From Candidatus Zixiibacteriota bacterium (GTDB taxonomy: Bacteria > Zixibacteria > MSB-5A5 > WJJR01 > JAJRUJ01): a stretch of 40,253 nt of DNA. The DNA lies in contig JAJRUJ010000062.1 in assembly GCA_024277855.1 (NCBI GenBank), positions 1-40,253 of the forward strand. The letters are read 5' to 3'. Shown in pieces: positions 1-8,733 of this stretch; position 1 is the first letter of the stretch; each line of letters begins with the position of its first letter. The notes under the pieces are model-generated. The model was not told the origin of the DNA, searched no databases, and worked only from the letters and a program-made list of their open reading frames with translations. Both the position numbers and the translations under genes were made by a program.

Positions 1-1
1 C

Positions 2-946
2 CTGCTCGATTTGCAGGCGGAGGTGGCGACAGCTTTTTTCAATGCGATCCTCGCCGATCAGAGTGTCGAGGTTTCCCGGCAGTCCCTGACTCTTGCCTCG
101 GAAAACCGCGACATTGTCAAACAGAAGTTTGCGCAGGGTGAAAGCTCCGAATACGATTTACTTCGCGCAGAGGTCCAGATCGCCAATGTCCGGCCGCAGG
201 TCCTGCAGGCCGAGAACGGCCGGGAACTGGCATTAACCAACTTGCGCAATCTGCTCGGAATCGAGGCCGGTGTCCCGCTGGCTTTGCAGAGCAGCGCGCC
301 CGATTCGGCGGGCTGGGAAAACGAATCTCTGTCTCAACTAATTGAACGCGCCCGGCGGCAGCGGCCTGAGCCGCTGCAGGCGCAACTCGAGGTGCAGATG
401 CGCAAAAAGGCGGTCACCGTGGCGCGTGCCGACCATTACCCGTCGCTCGATCTTTCTGCCGATTATTCGGTCACCGCATACCGGCGGACGCTCGGATTTA
501 ACGAATGGCAGCGCACACCGTCCTGGTCGGCGACTTTGTCTCTGAGTGTCCCAATTTTCGAAGGCGGGCGGATTGCCTCGGGAGTCAACAAAGCCAAAGT
601 CAACCTGGTCCAGGCGGAGCTGGGTGAGCGGTCGGTGAATAAAAAAGTTGCGCTCGGTGTCGAGGCGGCTTTCAACGCGTTTGTGGAGGCGCGAGAACGG
701 TTGGCCTCCCAGGGTGAGACCGTGGTGCAGGCCGGGCGTGGATCGGAAATCGCCCGACTGCGCTACCAGGAGGGAATCGGCACACAATTGGAAGTCACCG
801 ATGCCGATTTGGCGCTGACCACCGCACGGCTTAACCACAATTATGCCCTGCGAGACTATCAAGTGGCGCGCGCCAATTTACGCCGCGCCGTCGGTGAGCC
901 GGTGCTCGACGCGCTTAGTTGGGAAGCCATCAATAACAAAAAGTAG
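2..946 (+). CDS. TolC-family outer-membrane efflux protein (5' end outside window)
   Basis: This is the C-terminal part of an outer-membrane channel protein of the TolC/OEP family; the reading frame is open to the window edge, so the start and signal peptide are missing. The visible ~314 residues are mostly long amphipathic helices rich in Ala, Glu, Gln and Arg, with the family pattern of a QxFAQGE.S..DLLRAE segment followed by LxNLRNLLG, and a second copy of the same helix-hairpin pattern later (RLRYQEGIGTQLEVTDADLAL, then ARANLRRAVGEP). A strand segment near LSLSVPIFEGGRI matches the barrel insertion. It is followed 49 bases later by a membrane-fusion lipoprotein and then an RND pump, so it should be the outer-membrane exit duct of that tripartite pump. 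Substrate cannot be told. Confidence 0.9.
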   Translation: MLDLQAEVATAFFNAILADQSVEVSRQSLTLASENRDIVKQKFAQGESSEYDLLRAEVQIANVRPQVLQAENGRELALTNLRNLLGIEAGVPLALQSSAPDSAGWENESLSQLIERARRQRPEPLQAQLEVQMRKKAVTVARADHYPSLDLSADYSVTAYRRTLGFNEWQRTPSWSATLSLSVPIFEGGRIASGVNKAKVNLVQAELGERSVNKKVALGVEAAFNAFVEARERLASQGETVVQAGRGSEIARLRYQEGIGTQLEVTDADLALTTARLNHNYALRDYQVARANLRRAVGEPVLDALSWEAINNKK

Positions 947-995
947 GAACGATGAGCCGATATTTTTTGAAGATCGTGAAAGTTGGGGTTTGCTG

Positions 996-2030
996 ATGAG
1001 TATGAGAAACAAAATATGGACCGCGTTGCTGCTTTTTTTATTACCGGCGAGTTTAGCCGGTTGCGGCGGTAGCGAACCGGCTACCGAGGAAAACTTCGCG
1101 GTGCCGGTGATCGTGGCGGTGGCTGATTCTACCGACCTGACCTGGTCGCGCACTTACAACGGTTCCGTTGAGGGGATCCGGCAGGCCTCGCCGGCGGCCA
1201 AGCTCTCGGAAGCGGTCACCAGTTTGTTGGTGAGCGAGGGTGAGCGGGTGAAAGCCGGGCAGGCCATTATTGAATTCGACAAGTATGGCCCGACCTCCCG
1301 GTTCCGTCAGGCCGAGGCCTCGTACGAAGAGGCCAAGCGTAATTTTGATAAATATCAGCGGCTGTTTGCGGGCGGTGCGGTTTCCGAGGCACAACGTGAC
1401 TTCTATGAAACCCAATTTAAAATCGCCCGGGCCAACTATGAATCCGCCCGTGATCAGGTTCGGGTCAAAACGCCGATCGACGGCACGGTCACCGATATCT
1501 ACGTCAAGGTCGGCCAGCAGGTAAGGCTGGGCCAGATGCTGGCAACTATCGCCGCCACCGATACGATGCGGCTCACGTTTGACGTGCCGTATTTTGATAC
1601 CCGGCCGATCGCCAGACGGACGCCGGTGCTGGTGCGTTCGGAACTGGACTCGTCGATTACTATGGAGGGATGGGTGCAGGAGATTTCGGAATCGGCCGAC
1701 CCGGTGACTCGTACGGTTTCTGTCGAAGTCTTAATTGCCAATCCGGACGGCCTTCTGGAGCCGGGGATGTATGTCACCGGCGAGGTAATCCTCGAAACCC
1801 ATAAAGGGGCGTTGGTGATTCCTGCCGATGCCCTCATTGACCGGGGCGGCGTGCGCGGCGTATTTGTCGCGGCCGATTCGACTGCGCATTTTACGGCGGT
1901 CAGTGAGGGGCTGGTCGTCGGGGATTTGATCGAGATCACCGCCGGTTTGTCCCGGGGTGATCGGGTGGTGTCATTCGGCCAGCAGTCACTGCAGGATGGC
2001 TCGGTCATCAGCATCGAATCGACCGAATAG
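996..2030 (+). CDS. RND efflux membrane-fusion lipoprotein (HlyD/AcrA family)
   Basis: Periplasmic adaptor joining an RND pump to a TolC-type channel. The N-terminus is a lipoprotein signal peptide: a basic start (MSMRNK), a hydrophobic run and the lipobox LAGC, so the mature protein (about 320 residues of the 344) would be lipid-anchored. Next come the first half of the lipoyl-like domain (VSEGERVKAGQAIIEFD), an alpha-hairpin containing YEEAKRNFDKYQRLFAGGAVSEAQRD, the second lipoyl half (VKTPIDGTVTDIYVKVGQQV), and the beta-barrel region ending in PGMYVTGEVIL. The frame is open far upstream, but the signal peptide fixes the start at this ATG or the one six bases later. The Shine-Dalgarno sequence is poor; a 14-codon ORF ending on the start (TGATG) may couple translation. 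The RND gene follows after 10 bases. Confidence 0.92.
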   Translation: MSMRNKIWTALLLFLLPASLAGCGGSEPATEENFAVPVIVAVADSTDLTWSRTYNGSVEGIRQASPAAKLSEAVTSLLVSEGERVKAGQAIIEFDKYGPTSRFRQAEASYEEAKRNFDKYQRLFAGGAVSEAQRDFYETQFKIARANYESARDQVRVKTPIDGTVTDIYVKVGQQVRLGQMLATIAATDTMRLTFDVPYFDTRPIARRTPVLVRSELDSSITMEGWVQEISESADPVTRTVSVEVLIANPDGLLEPGMYVTGEVILETHKGALVIPADALIDRGGVRGVFVAADSTAHFTAVSEGLVVGDLIEITAGLSRGDRVVSFGQQSLQDGSVISIESTE

Positions 2031-2040
2031 GGGATACTCC

Positions 2041-5000
2041 ATGTTTCTGGCTGATACAGCGATAAAGCGCCCGGTCTTCACCACGATGGTGATCATGGCG
2101 TTGATGGTTCTCGGCGTCTTCGGGTATAACACGATGTCGATCGATTTATTCCCTGACGTCGAATTCCCTTTTGTGGTCGTCTCGACCACTTATCCCGGCG
2201 CGGGGCCGGAGACTGTCGAATCGGAATTGACCGTTCCGCTGGAAGACGCGGTTAATACCATTTCCTCGATTGACAACCTCTCGAGCACTTCCTACGAGGG
2301 ATATTCGGTCATCCTGATCCAGTTCGATATGGGCACCGACGCGATGGACAAAGCCGCCGAGGTGCGCGAAAAAGTTGCGGCGATCCGCTCGTCCCTTCCC
2401 ACCGGAGTGGACGAACCGGTTGTGCAGCGCTGGGACCCCGAGTCGCAGCCGATTATGTCGTTGACCGTTTCGGCGCCCCGTTCGCCCAAGGAAGTTACGA
2501 CCCTGACCAAAGACATCGTGGTCAAGCGGCTCGAATCGATTGACGGTGTGGGTGCAGTGCGGTTAGTCGGTGGTGCCGAACGCGAAATCCAGATTGTCCT
2601 CGACCGGCGCAAAATGGAGGCGTTCGAGGTTTCCGTGCAGGAAATCGCGCGGGAGGTCCAGGCCGCCAACCTGGAAATTCCCGGTGGCCGGTTGGAACGG
2701 GGACGCACGGAGTTGACTCTGCGCACCCTGGGCAAGATCAAGGATTGGCGTAAATTTGCCGACCTGGTCATTGCTCACCGCCAGGGACACCCGGTCCATA
2801 TCAGAGATATTGCCACCGTTGTCGATGGTGTAGCCGAACGTCGCTCACTGGCGTATTTTGATGGTAATGAAGCGGTCGGGGTTGACATTATTCGGCAGGT
2901 TGGCGCGAATACGGTCAAGGTTGCTGAGAATGTCAGAAAAAAGTTGGATGACCTGCGCGCTGAACTGCCGTCGGATGTTCATGTTTCCATGGTCACGGAT
3001 AATTCGACCTTTATTCAGGAAGCCGTTGACGATGTAATTATGAACATCGAAATCGGCGGCACGCTGGCTGTGCTGGTCATCTTCTTATTTTTGGCCTCGT
3101 GGCGGACGACGTTAATCTCCGGGCTGGCGATTCCCACCTCAATTGTTGCGACATTTTTGGGAATGAAGTTACTGGGGTATTCAGTCAATTTCATGAGTTT
3201 GCTGGGGTTGTCGCTGGCGGTGGGGTTGCTTATCGACGATGCCATTGTCGTGGTCGAAAATATTTACCGCCATTTCAAGATGGGCGAACCGGCCGATATC
3301 GCCGCTTCGCGCGCGACATCCGAAATCGGTATGGCCGTAATTGCCACGACCCTTTCGATCATCGTAGTCTTCGTGCCGATTTCGTTTATGGGTGGGATTG
3401 TCGGCCAGTATTTTCACCAATTCGGCATGACCGTTACCCTGGCAATTGCTTTTAGTCTGTTCGTTGCTTTTACCCTGACTCCGATGATGTTCGCCTTGTT
3501 GGCGCGCAACGCCCGGCCGGAGGATTTTGCCGCCGGTGAAGAAAACATCGGCAAGAAAAAGAAAGGGCTGTTTGTCCGGTTTGAGGCCGCTTACGAACGG
3601 CTGGTCGGTGTCTATAGCCGGTTGCTGGCCCTCGCCCTTCGCCATCGGTTCCTGACGATGGCAGTGGCCACGGCCGTTTTTATCTCCAGTTTGTTTTTGA
3701 GCGGTATGACCGGTGTGGAGTTTATGCCCCAGACCGACAAAGGGAAAATTTACGTTGCATTTGAAGCGCCGCCGGGGACCTCGCTGGCAGAGACTCGTCT
3801 GGCCTCCGAAAAAATCGAGGAGATTGCCCGGCGGCAGGAAGGCATGACGCACACTTACACCACGATCGGGGCTGGTTCCCGGACTGTCTCGCAAGGGATG
3901 GTGGTGGTTAAGTTCGTCCCCCACAGCAAGCGGAAAAAACATGTCAATGAGATCATCAGCGACATGCGGCTTGAGCTGGCTCACCTCCCGGGAATATATA
4001 CGTCCCTGACCACCGAGGGCGGCAATGGACATGGCGCCGAGGTCCAGATTTCGGTTTCCGGTGACGACCTCGAGGTCATCGCCAGGCTGGCCGCGATGGT
4101 CACCGATTCAATTCGCACGGTTCCCGGCGCGGTCGATATTAAAAATTCACTCGAGGGGGGTCGGCCGGAAATCCAGTTACAGGTTGATCGGGCGCGGGCC
4201 TCCGAACTGGGGGTTAGTGTCCTCGGGCTGGCCCAGACTTTGCAATACTTGGTCGGCGGCGAGGAGATTACCACCTACAAAGAAGGCAATGATGAGTTTG
4301 ATGTAATCGTCCGGCTGGCCGAGGATGATCGTGCCGATCAATGGGACATCGCGTCGCTGAAAATCGAAAGTCATAAAGACATTCCGGGTAAAGACCAGTT
4401 TTTTGTGCCGCTTAATCAGGTCACTCGGCCGGTTGAACGGAAAGGCCCGACCGAGATCAACCGCTATGATCGTAAACGTCAGGTGCTGGTTTCGGCCAAT
4501 ACCTCCGGCGCTTTTGCCGGTGATGTGCGCGCGGCAGTCGATGCCAAAGTCGCCAATATTAAATATCCACCGGGATATAAAATCGGGGCGATCGGGGTGG
4601 CCGAATGGCAGGCCGACTCCTTTAACCGGATTTTCCTCGCCTTGATGGCGTCGATTCTATTTATCTATATGGTGCTGGCGTCCCAATACGAAAGTCTGAT
4701 CGACCCGCTATCCATTATGATCTCTTTGCCTTTGGCGCTGGTCGGCGCGATGATCGGTCTGTTGATCGGCGGCTCGAGTATCTCGTTGATTTCGCTGATT
4801 GGTGTGGTGCTCCTGATGGGGTTAGTGACCAAGAACGCGATCTTGCTGATCGACTTTGTCAAGCAGGCGCGCAAAGCCGGCGCCGACCGTACTGCCGCAA
4901 TCCTCAAGGCCGGACCGATCCGGCTGCGCCCGATTTTGATGACCGCCTCGGCAACGATTCTGGGCCTCCTGCCGCTGGCGGTTGGCTTGGGTGAAGGGTC

Positions 5001-5181
5001 GGAGATGCGCAAACCGATGGCTCACGCCGTAATCGGCGGTATGATTTCGTCAACTCTGCTCACACTGGTTGTGGTTCCCGTCGTATATACCCTAATCGAA
5101 GATTTCTTCGGACTATTCCGGAGAAAGAAAAAGCGGGCAGCGGATCAAGCGAGCGAGGCCGGAACAAACACCGTGATTTAA
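2041..5181 (+). CDS. RND-family inner-membrane efflux transporter (AcrB/HAE1 type)
   Basis: Proton-driven efflux pump of 1046 residues, the usual length for the AcrB/HAE1 family. The family hallmarks are in order: a first membrane segment after FLADTAIKRPVFTTMV, the porter-domain sequence TTYPGAGPETVESELTVPLE, the TM4 motif GLLIDDAIVVVENI with two adjacent aspartates at residues 399-400, a second porter half after the central TM7, and TM10 LMGLVTKNAILLIDF with lysine 931. The Asp-Asp-Lys set is the known proton relay of AcrB. The frame extends upstream into the preceding gene, but the ATG chosen has a GGGGAT ribosome site and starts on the conserved N-terminal helix. It completes a tripartite pump with the two genes before it. 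Substrate is unknown; the HAE1-like sequence fits amphiphilic drugs or metabolites better than metals. Confidence 0.95.
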   Translation: MFLADTAIKRPVFTTMVIMALMVLGVFGYNTMSIDLFPDVEFPFVVVSTTYPGAGPETVESELTVPLEDAVNTISSIDNLSSTSYEGYSVILIQFDMGTDAMDKAAEVREKVAAIRSSLPTGVDEPVVQRWDPESQPIMSLTVSAPRSPKEVTTLTKDIVVKRLESIDGVGAVRLVGGAEREIQIVLDRRKMEAFEVSVQEIAREVQAANLEIPGGRLERGRTELTLRTLGKIKDWRKFADLVIAHRQGHPVHIRDIATVVDGVAERRSLAYFDGNEAVGVDIIRQVGANTVKVAENVRKKLDDLRAELPSDVHVSMVTDNSTFIQEAVDDVIMNIEIGGTLAVLVIFLFLASWRTTLISGLAIPTSIVATFLGMKLLGYSVNFMSLLGLSLAVGLLIDDAIVVVENIYRHFKMGEPADIAASRATSEIGMAVIATTLSIIVVFVPISFMGGIVGQYFHQFGMTVTLAIAFSLFVAFTLTPMMFALLARNARPEDFAAGEENIGKKKKGLFVRFEAAYERLVGVYSRLLALALRHRFLTMAVATAVFISSLFLSGMTGVEFMPQTDKGKIYVAFEAPPGTSLAETRLASEKIEEIARRQEGMTHTYTTIGAGSRTVSQGMVVVKFVPHSKRKKHVNEIISDMRLELAHLPGIYTSLTTEGGNGHGAEVQISVSGDDLEVIARLAAMVTDSIRTVPGAVDIKNSLEGGRPEIQLQVDRARASELGVSVLGLAQTLQYLVGGEEITTYKEGNDEFDVIVRLAEDDRADQWDIASLKIESHKDIPGKDQFFVPLNQVTRPVERKGPTEINRYDRKRQVLVSANTSGAFAGDVRAAVDAKVANIKYPPGYKIGAIGVAEWQADSFNRIFLALMASILFIYMVLASQYESLIDPLSIMISLPLALVGAMIGLLIGGSSISLISLIGVVLLMGLVTKNAILLIDFVKQARKAGADRTAAILKAGPIRLRPILMTASATILGLLPLAVGLGEGSEMRKPMAHAVIGGMISSTLLTLVVVPVVYTLIEDFFGLFRRKKKRAADQASEAGTNTVI

Positions 5182-5210
5182 TTACCAACGACCTGAAACA
5201 GGCAGAGTTT

Positions 5211-6839
5211 ATGACGACGCATATTCCGTTCACCCGGCTGCCCGGACGCAGTCGATTATTTCTGGATTACCTTTACGATACCCAGCATATTGGGGCATTT
5301 TTTGCCTGGCCCTTTCGCACCGGGCGAGAGTTTGAATCCTGCGCGCGGCTGCTCGACAACCACACGATGGACCGGGAGGCCATTGGAGCAATCCTCCGAC
5401 GGCAAAATACATCGTTCGGCGCCGACAAGGCGACAATGCGCAACATCGACCGCCTGACAGCACCCAATGCGCTGACGGTTTTTACCGGCCAGCAAGTCGG
5501 GTTGTTTGGCGGACCGCTCTATACAATCTACAAAGCCCTCGGTGCCATTGGCTGGGCTGGGCGGCTGGAAAAACAACTCGGCCGTCCGGTAATACCGGTA
5601 TTTTGGCTGGCCGCCGATGACCACGATTTTACCGAGGTTGGCTGGACGGCATTTCCCAATACCGAAAATCGACCCCAACGGATAACGTACGAACCTGATA
5701 AAATCCCCGAGCGTATCCCGACTACGCAGATCATTCTCGACGACAACATCGAAAAAGTCCATGCCCGCCGTCGCGACATGCGGATGGAAACCGAGTTTTC
5801 CGCCGAAGTCGACGCCGCACTGGCCGATTGTTATCGACCCGGCGTGTCGTTGGCCGATGCCTTCGGCAAGTGGATGACCCGGGTCTTGGCCGGGAAGGGA
5901 TTAGTATTGTTCTCGCCCGCAGACGCTGAAGCCAAACGGCTGGGGGCCGGATTATTCGAACGTGAACTCCGCTCACCTGAATGTACGGCCCAGGCGTTGG
6001 ACCTGGTCAATTTACGGGTGGTCGAATCGGGATATCATTTACAGGTTTCTCATCCGCCAAAAAACACTCATCTTTTTTACTTTAACGGCAAGCGAGTGCC
6101 GCTGGTGCGCACCACTGACGGCCGGTTGACCGACGGTGAGACCGAACAATCCACCGACGATTGGATCGAAATCCTGCGTGCCCATCCCGACCGATTCTCG
6201 CCGGGAGTTTTGTTCCGGCCGGTGTTGCAAAACTTTTTGTTTCCCAACATCGCCTATGTTGGCGGTCCCTCGGAGGTAACCTACTGGGCGCAGGCGCGGG
6301 CGTTGTTCGAGGTTTTCGGTGTGGTTCAACCGGTGGTTCTGCCTCGGCCGTTTGTCACCCTGGTCGAAAACAATAATCGCAAAGTCGTCGAGAGGCTGGA
6401 ACTGACGTTGCCTGATGTCCTTACCGATCCGGAGACGGTGGTCAACGTGGTGGCCCGCCGGACATTCAGCGCCGATTTGCAGGAGCTGTTCGCCAAATCG
6501 CGCGAGTGTTTGACCGAGCGTCTCGGCGAATTGGAAGACGCAGTCAAGGCCTTCGAGCCGACGTTGGAGAAGATATTCAAACAGGGCGCGGGTAAAATAT
6601 CCGCCGAACTGACAACATTGGAGAAGAAAGCCTTCCAGGCCCATAAACGCAAAAACGAGATCATCCGCCAACAGGTCTATAAAATCTCCGGACATCTGTT
6701 TCCGGAGAATAGTTTGCAGGAACGCGTTTTTGGTTTGCCGTATTATCTCAACAAATATGGCTTCCGGCTGGTCGATTATCTGGCCGAAAATCTTGAACTC
6801 GACGTGAACGATCACCAGTTATTGGAGATTGATCTCTAA
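5211..6839 (+). CDS. bshC: Bacillithiol biosynthesis cysteine-adding enzyme BshC
   Basis: Putative last enzyme of bacillithiol synthesis, joining cysteine to glucosaminyl-malate. The 542-residue length is typical. Conserved blocks seen are FTGQQVGLFGGPLYTIYKAL near residue 90, PVIPVFWLAADDHDFTEV near 125, a YVGGPSEVTYWAQ block near 350, and a C-terminal helical part (residues about 420-500) rich in Leu, Glu and Lys that fits the coiled coil of the B. subtilis BshC structure. The gene starts 29 bases after the RND pump and ends 6 bases before bshA, so it is in the same run of genes. Neighbouring bshA and bshB1 make the assignment firm. That BshC itself catalyses the cysteine ligation is accepted mainly from genetics in Bacillus. 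Confidence 0.95.
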   Translation: MTTHIPFTRLPGRSRLFLDYLYDTQHIGAFFAWPFRTGREFESCARLLDNHTMDREAIGAILRRQNTSFGADKATMRNIDRLTAPNALTVFTGQQVGLFGGPLYTIYKALGAIGWAGRLEKQLGRPVIPVFWLAADDHDFTEVGWTAFPNTENRPQRITYEPDKIPERIPTTQIILDDNIEKVHARRRDMRMETEFSAEVDAALADCYRPGVSLADAFGKWMTRVLAGKGLVLFSPADAEAKRLGAGLFERELRSPECTAQALDLVNLRVVESGYHLQVSHPPKNTHLFYFNGKRVPLVRTTDGRLTDGETEQSTDDWIEILRAHPDRFSPGVLFRPVLQNFLFPNIAYVGGPSEVTYWAQARALFEVFGVVQPVVLPRPFVTLVENNNRKVVERLELTLPDVLTDPETVVNVVARRTFSADLQELFAKSRECLTERLGELEDAVKAFEPTLEKIFKQGAGKISAELTTLEKKAFQAHKRKNEIIRQQVYKISGHLFPENSLQERVFGLPYYLNKYGFRLVDYLAENLELDVNDHQLLEIDL

Positions 6840-6845
6840 ACTGTC

Positions 6846-7958
6846 ATGAAAATCGGGATTACTTGTTATCCGGTGCCGGGCGGTTCCGGCGTTCTGGCCA
6901 CGGAGCTGGGCCACCAGTTGGCCAAACGCGGGCACGAGGTGCATTTTATCAGTCACGCACTGCCGTATCGGCTCGACGAGTTCGCGACAAATATTTACTA
7001 CCATGAAGTCCAGGTTTCGACATATCCTTTGTTCGATTATCCGCCCTACACGCTCTCGCTGGCCTCGCGAATGTGCGAAGTAGCGCGGCAGGTCGGGCTG
7101 GATGTGCTGCATGTCCATTATGCCATTCCCTTCGCCGTTGCCGGGCATCTGGCACAGGGGATGATGGGCGACCGGGCGCCAAAACTGGTGACAACTTTGC
7201 ACGGCACCGATATCACGCTGGTCGGCGCGGATAAATCTTTTTTTGAAATCACCAAATATTCGATTGATATTTCCGACCGGGTGACCGCGGTCTCCAATTA
7301 TCTCGCAACAAAGACCAGGGTGGAGTTCGGTACCCAACGGCCGATTGATGTCGTGCATAATTTCGTCGACACGACGCGGTTTTACCCGCAAGAGGCCCAC
7401 GCCTGCCGCAGTGACCTCGCGCCGAATGGTGAGAAGATCGTGATGCACCTTTCGAATTTCCGGCCGGTAAAAAATATCACCGGCGTGATCCAGATGTTTC
7501 ACCGGCTCACCGAAGATGTCCCGGCGACACTACTCCTGGTCGGTGACGGACCGGAGAGCGGCGCGGCGATGACCCTGGCCCAAAAACTCGGGATCGGCGA
7601 GCGGGTGCGATTCATGGGTAATCAACAGCGGGTGGAAAATCTGTTTTCCTGTGCCGATGTGTTCCTGCTGCCGTCATATTATGAAAGTTTCGGGTTGGCG
7701 GCGCTGGAGGCGATGGCCTGCGGGGTGCCGGTGGTAGCGGCCGACGTCGGTGGGGTTTCCGAAGTGATCGAAAACGGGGTGAACGGGTATTTGGTCGGGC
7801 CGGACGATTATGACGGCGGCGGTGAAAAACTCAAAATGCTGGCCACCGATGATTCCTTGCATGAATCGTTTAAGAATGCGGCCCTGGCAACGGTCAAAAA
7901 TAAATTCACCGCTGAACATATTGTCCCATTGTATGAGAAGGTTTATTTGGCCGGATAG
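6846..7958 (+). CDS. bshA: N-acetyl-alpha-D-glucosaminyl L-malate synthase BshA
   Basis: First enzyme of bacillithiol synthesis: a GT-B fold, family GT4 glycosyltransferase that moves GlcNAc from UDP-GlcNAc to L-malate. The N-terminus MKIGITCYPVPGGSGVLATELG is diagnostic for BshA, as is the HALPYRL segment. The acceptor-side sequence DVLHVHYAIPFAVAG and TTLHGTDITLVG lie in the N-terminal domain. The C-terminal donor-binding domain contains the GT4 E-x7-E region ESFGLAALEAMACGVPVVA with GGVSEVIENG after it. Length (370 residues) is normal. It is preceded by bshC (6-base gap) and followed by bshB1 (18-base gap), which supports co-transcription of all three. Confidence 0.96.
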   Translation: MKIGITCYPVPGGSGVLATELGHQLAKRGHEVHFISHALPYRLDEFATNIYYHEVQVSTYPLFDYPPYTLSLASRMCEVARQVGLDVLHVHYAIPFAVAGHLAQGMMGDRAPKLVTTLHGTDITLVGADKSFFEITKYSIDISDRVTAVSNYLATKTRVEFGTQRPIDVVHNFVDTTRFYPQEAHACRSDLAPNGEKIVMHLSNFRPVKNITGVIQMFHRLTEDVPATLLLVGDGPESGAAMTLAQKLGIGERVRFMGNQQRVENLFSCADVFLLPSYYESFGLAALEAMACGVPVVAADVGGVSEVIENGVNGYLVGPDDYDGGGEKLKMLATDDSLHESFKNAALATVKNKFTAEHIVPLYEKVYLAG

Positions 7959-7976
7959 GATGCAGACGAGTTAATC

Positions 7977-8693
7977 ATGGCCGAACAACTTGATGCATTA
8001 TTCATCGCCGCCCATCGCGACGACACCGAGATCGTTTGCGGCGGAACGGTAATTAAAATGACCGACGCCGGTCATCGCGTGGGGTTGCTCGACTTGACTG
8101 CCGGGGAACTGGGTACGCGCGGCACGGCGGCCAACCGGGAAGCCGAGGCGGCGGCGGCGGCGAAGATCATGGGGTTGTCCGCGCGAATCAATCTCGGCTT
8201 ACCGGATGCCGGTTTACGCAATATTCCGGAATATCAAAATAAGATTGTCAGAATCATTCGCGAATATAAACCGACAATGATTGTCCTGCCTTACTGGCAA
8301 CAGCGGCATCCCGACCATCGCGAGGCAGGCAAACTGGGGTATGACGCCTGCTACCTGGCCGGGCTGCAAAAATACGACGCTCCCGGCGAACCGCACCGCC
8401 CGCGCAAGATTTTGTATTCCTCCAATCTGCGCGATGTCCGGCACAGTTTTGTCGTCGATGTCACCGACCAGTTCGAGCGCAAACTCGAGGCCGTCGCGGC
8501 CTACAAATCGCAATTCGGCACCCGGGACGGCGCGCGGGAGATATTCAACCCCGGCGTGGATATTTATGAATTCATGAAGACCTCGGCCAACTATCTGGGT
8601 AACCAGATCGGGGTTAAATATGCCGAGGGATTCACAGTCAAGGACTACCTGATCATCGACGATCCGCTTGGGCTTGCCGGACAATCGATTTGA
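7977..8693 (+). CDS. bshB1: Bacillithiol biosynthesis deacetylase BshB1 (LmbE/PIG-L family)
   Basis: Zinc-dependent deacetylase that should remove the acetyl group from GlcNAc-malate, the second step of bacillithiol synthesis. The 238-residue protein has the LmbE/PIG-L fold motifs: AHRDDTEIVCGGT at residues 12-24 with the metal/catalytic His13, Asp15 and Asp16, the LTAGELGTRGT segment near 40 that is typical of the BshB1 subgroup, and the second metal motif RHPDHREA near residue 110. Proline of the usual HPDD motif is replaced by arginine (HRDD), which is unusual. The gene lies 18 bases after bshA and ends 5 bases before the -35 box of the tRNA-Sec promoter. A related mycothiol-S-conjugate amidase role is less likely given the neighbours. 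Confidence 0.93.
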   Translation: MAEQLDALFIAAHRDDTEIVCGGTVIKMTDAGHRVGLLDLTAGELGTRGTAANREAEAAAAAKIMGLSARINLGLPDAGLRNIPEYQNKIVRIIREYKPTMIVLPYWQQRHPDHREAGKLGYDACYLAGLQKYDAPGEPHRPRKILYSSNLRDVRHSFVVDVTDQFERKLEAVAAYKSQFGTRDGAREIFNPGVDIYEFMKTSANYLGNQIGVKYAEGFTVKDYLIIDDPLGLAGQSI

Positions 8694-8698
8694 GGCGG

Positions 8699-8727
8699 TT
8701 GCCTGTTTCCTCAGGATAGACTATACT
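8699..8727 (+). promoter_or_regulatory. Sigma-70-type promoter of the selenocysteine tRNA
   Basis: A -35 box TTGCCT (8699-8704) and a -10 box TATACT (8722-8727) are separated by exactly 17 bases. The box set begins 5 bases after the bshB1 stop. Counting seven bases on from the last -10 base places the predicted start at 8734, the first G of the mature tRNA, so there may be no 5' leader. The spacing and near-consensus -10 are seen directly; activity is inferred. Confidence 0.75.
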
Positions 8728-8733
8728 ATCGCC

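Noticed and set aside
843-995. N-terminal extension of the membrane-fusion protein
   Set aside because: It overlaps the tolC-like gene and would bury a clear lipoprotein signal peptide that begins at 996/1002.
3181-4032. 283-codon frame antisense to the RND pump
   Set aside because: Composition rich in His, Gln and Arg typical of a shadow of a GC-rich gene; no motifs.
6039-6815. 258-codon frame antisense to bshC
   Set aside because: Fully inside bshC on the other strand and without recognisable features.
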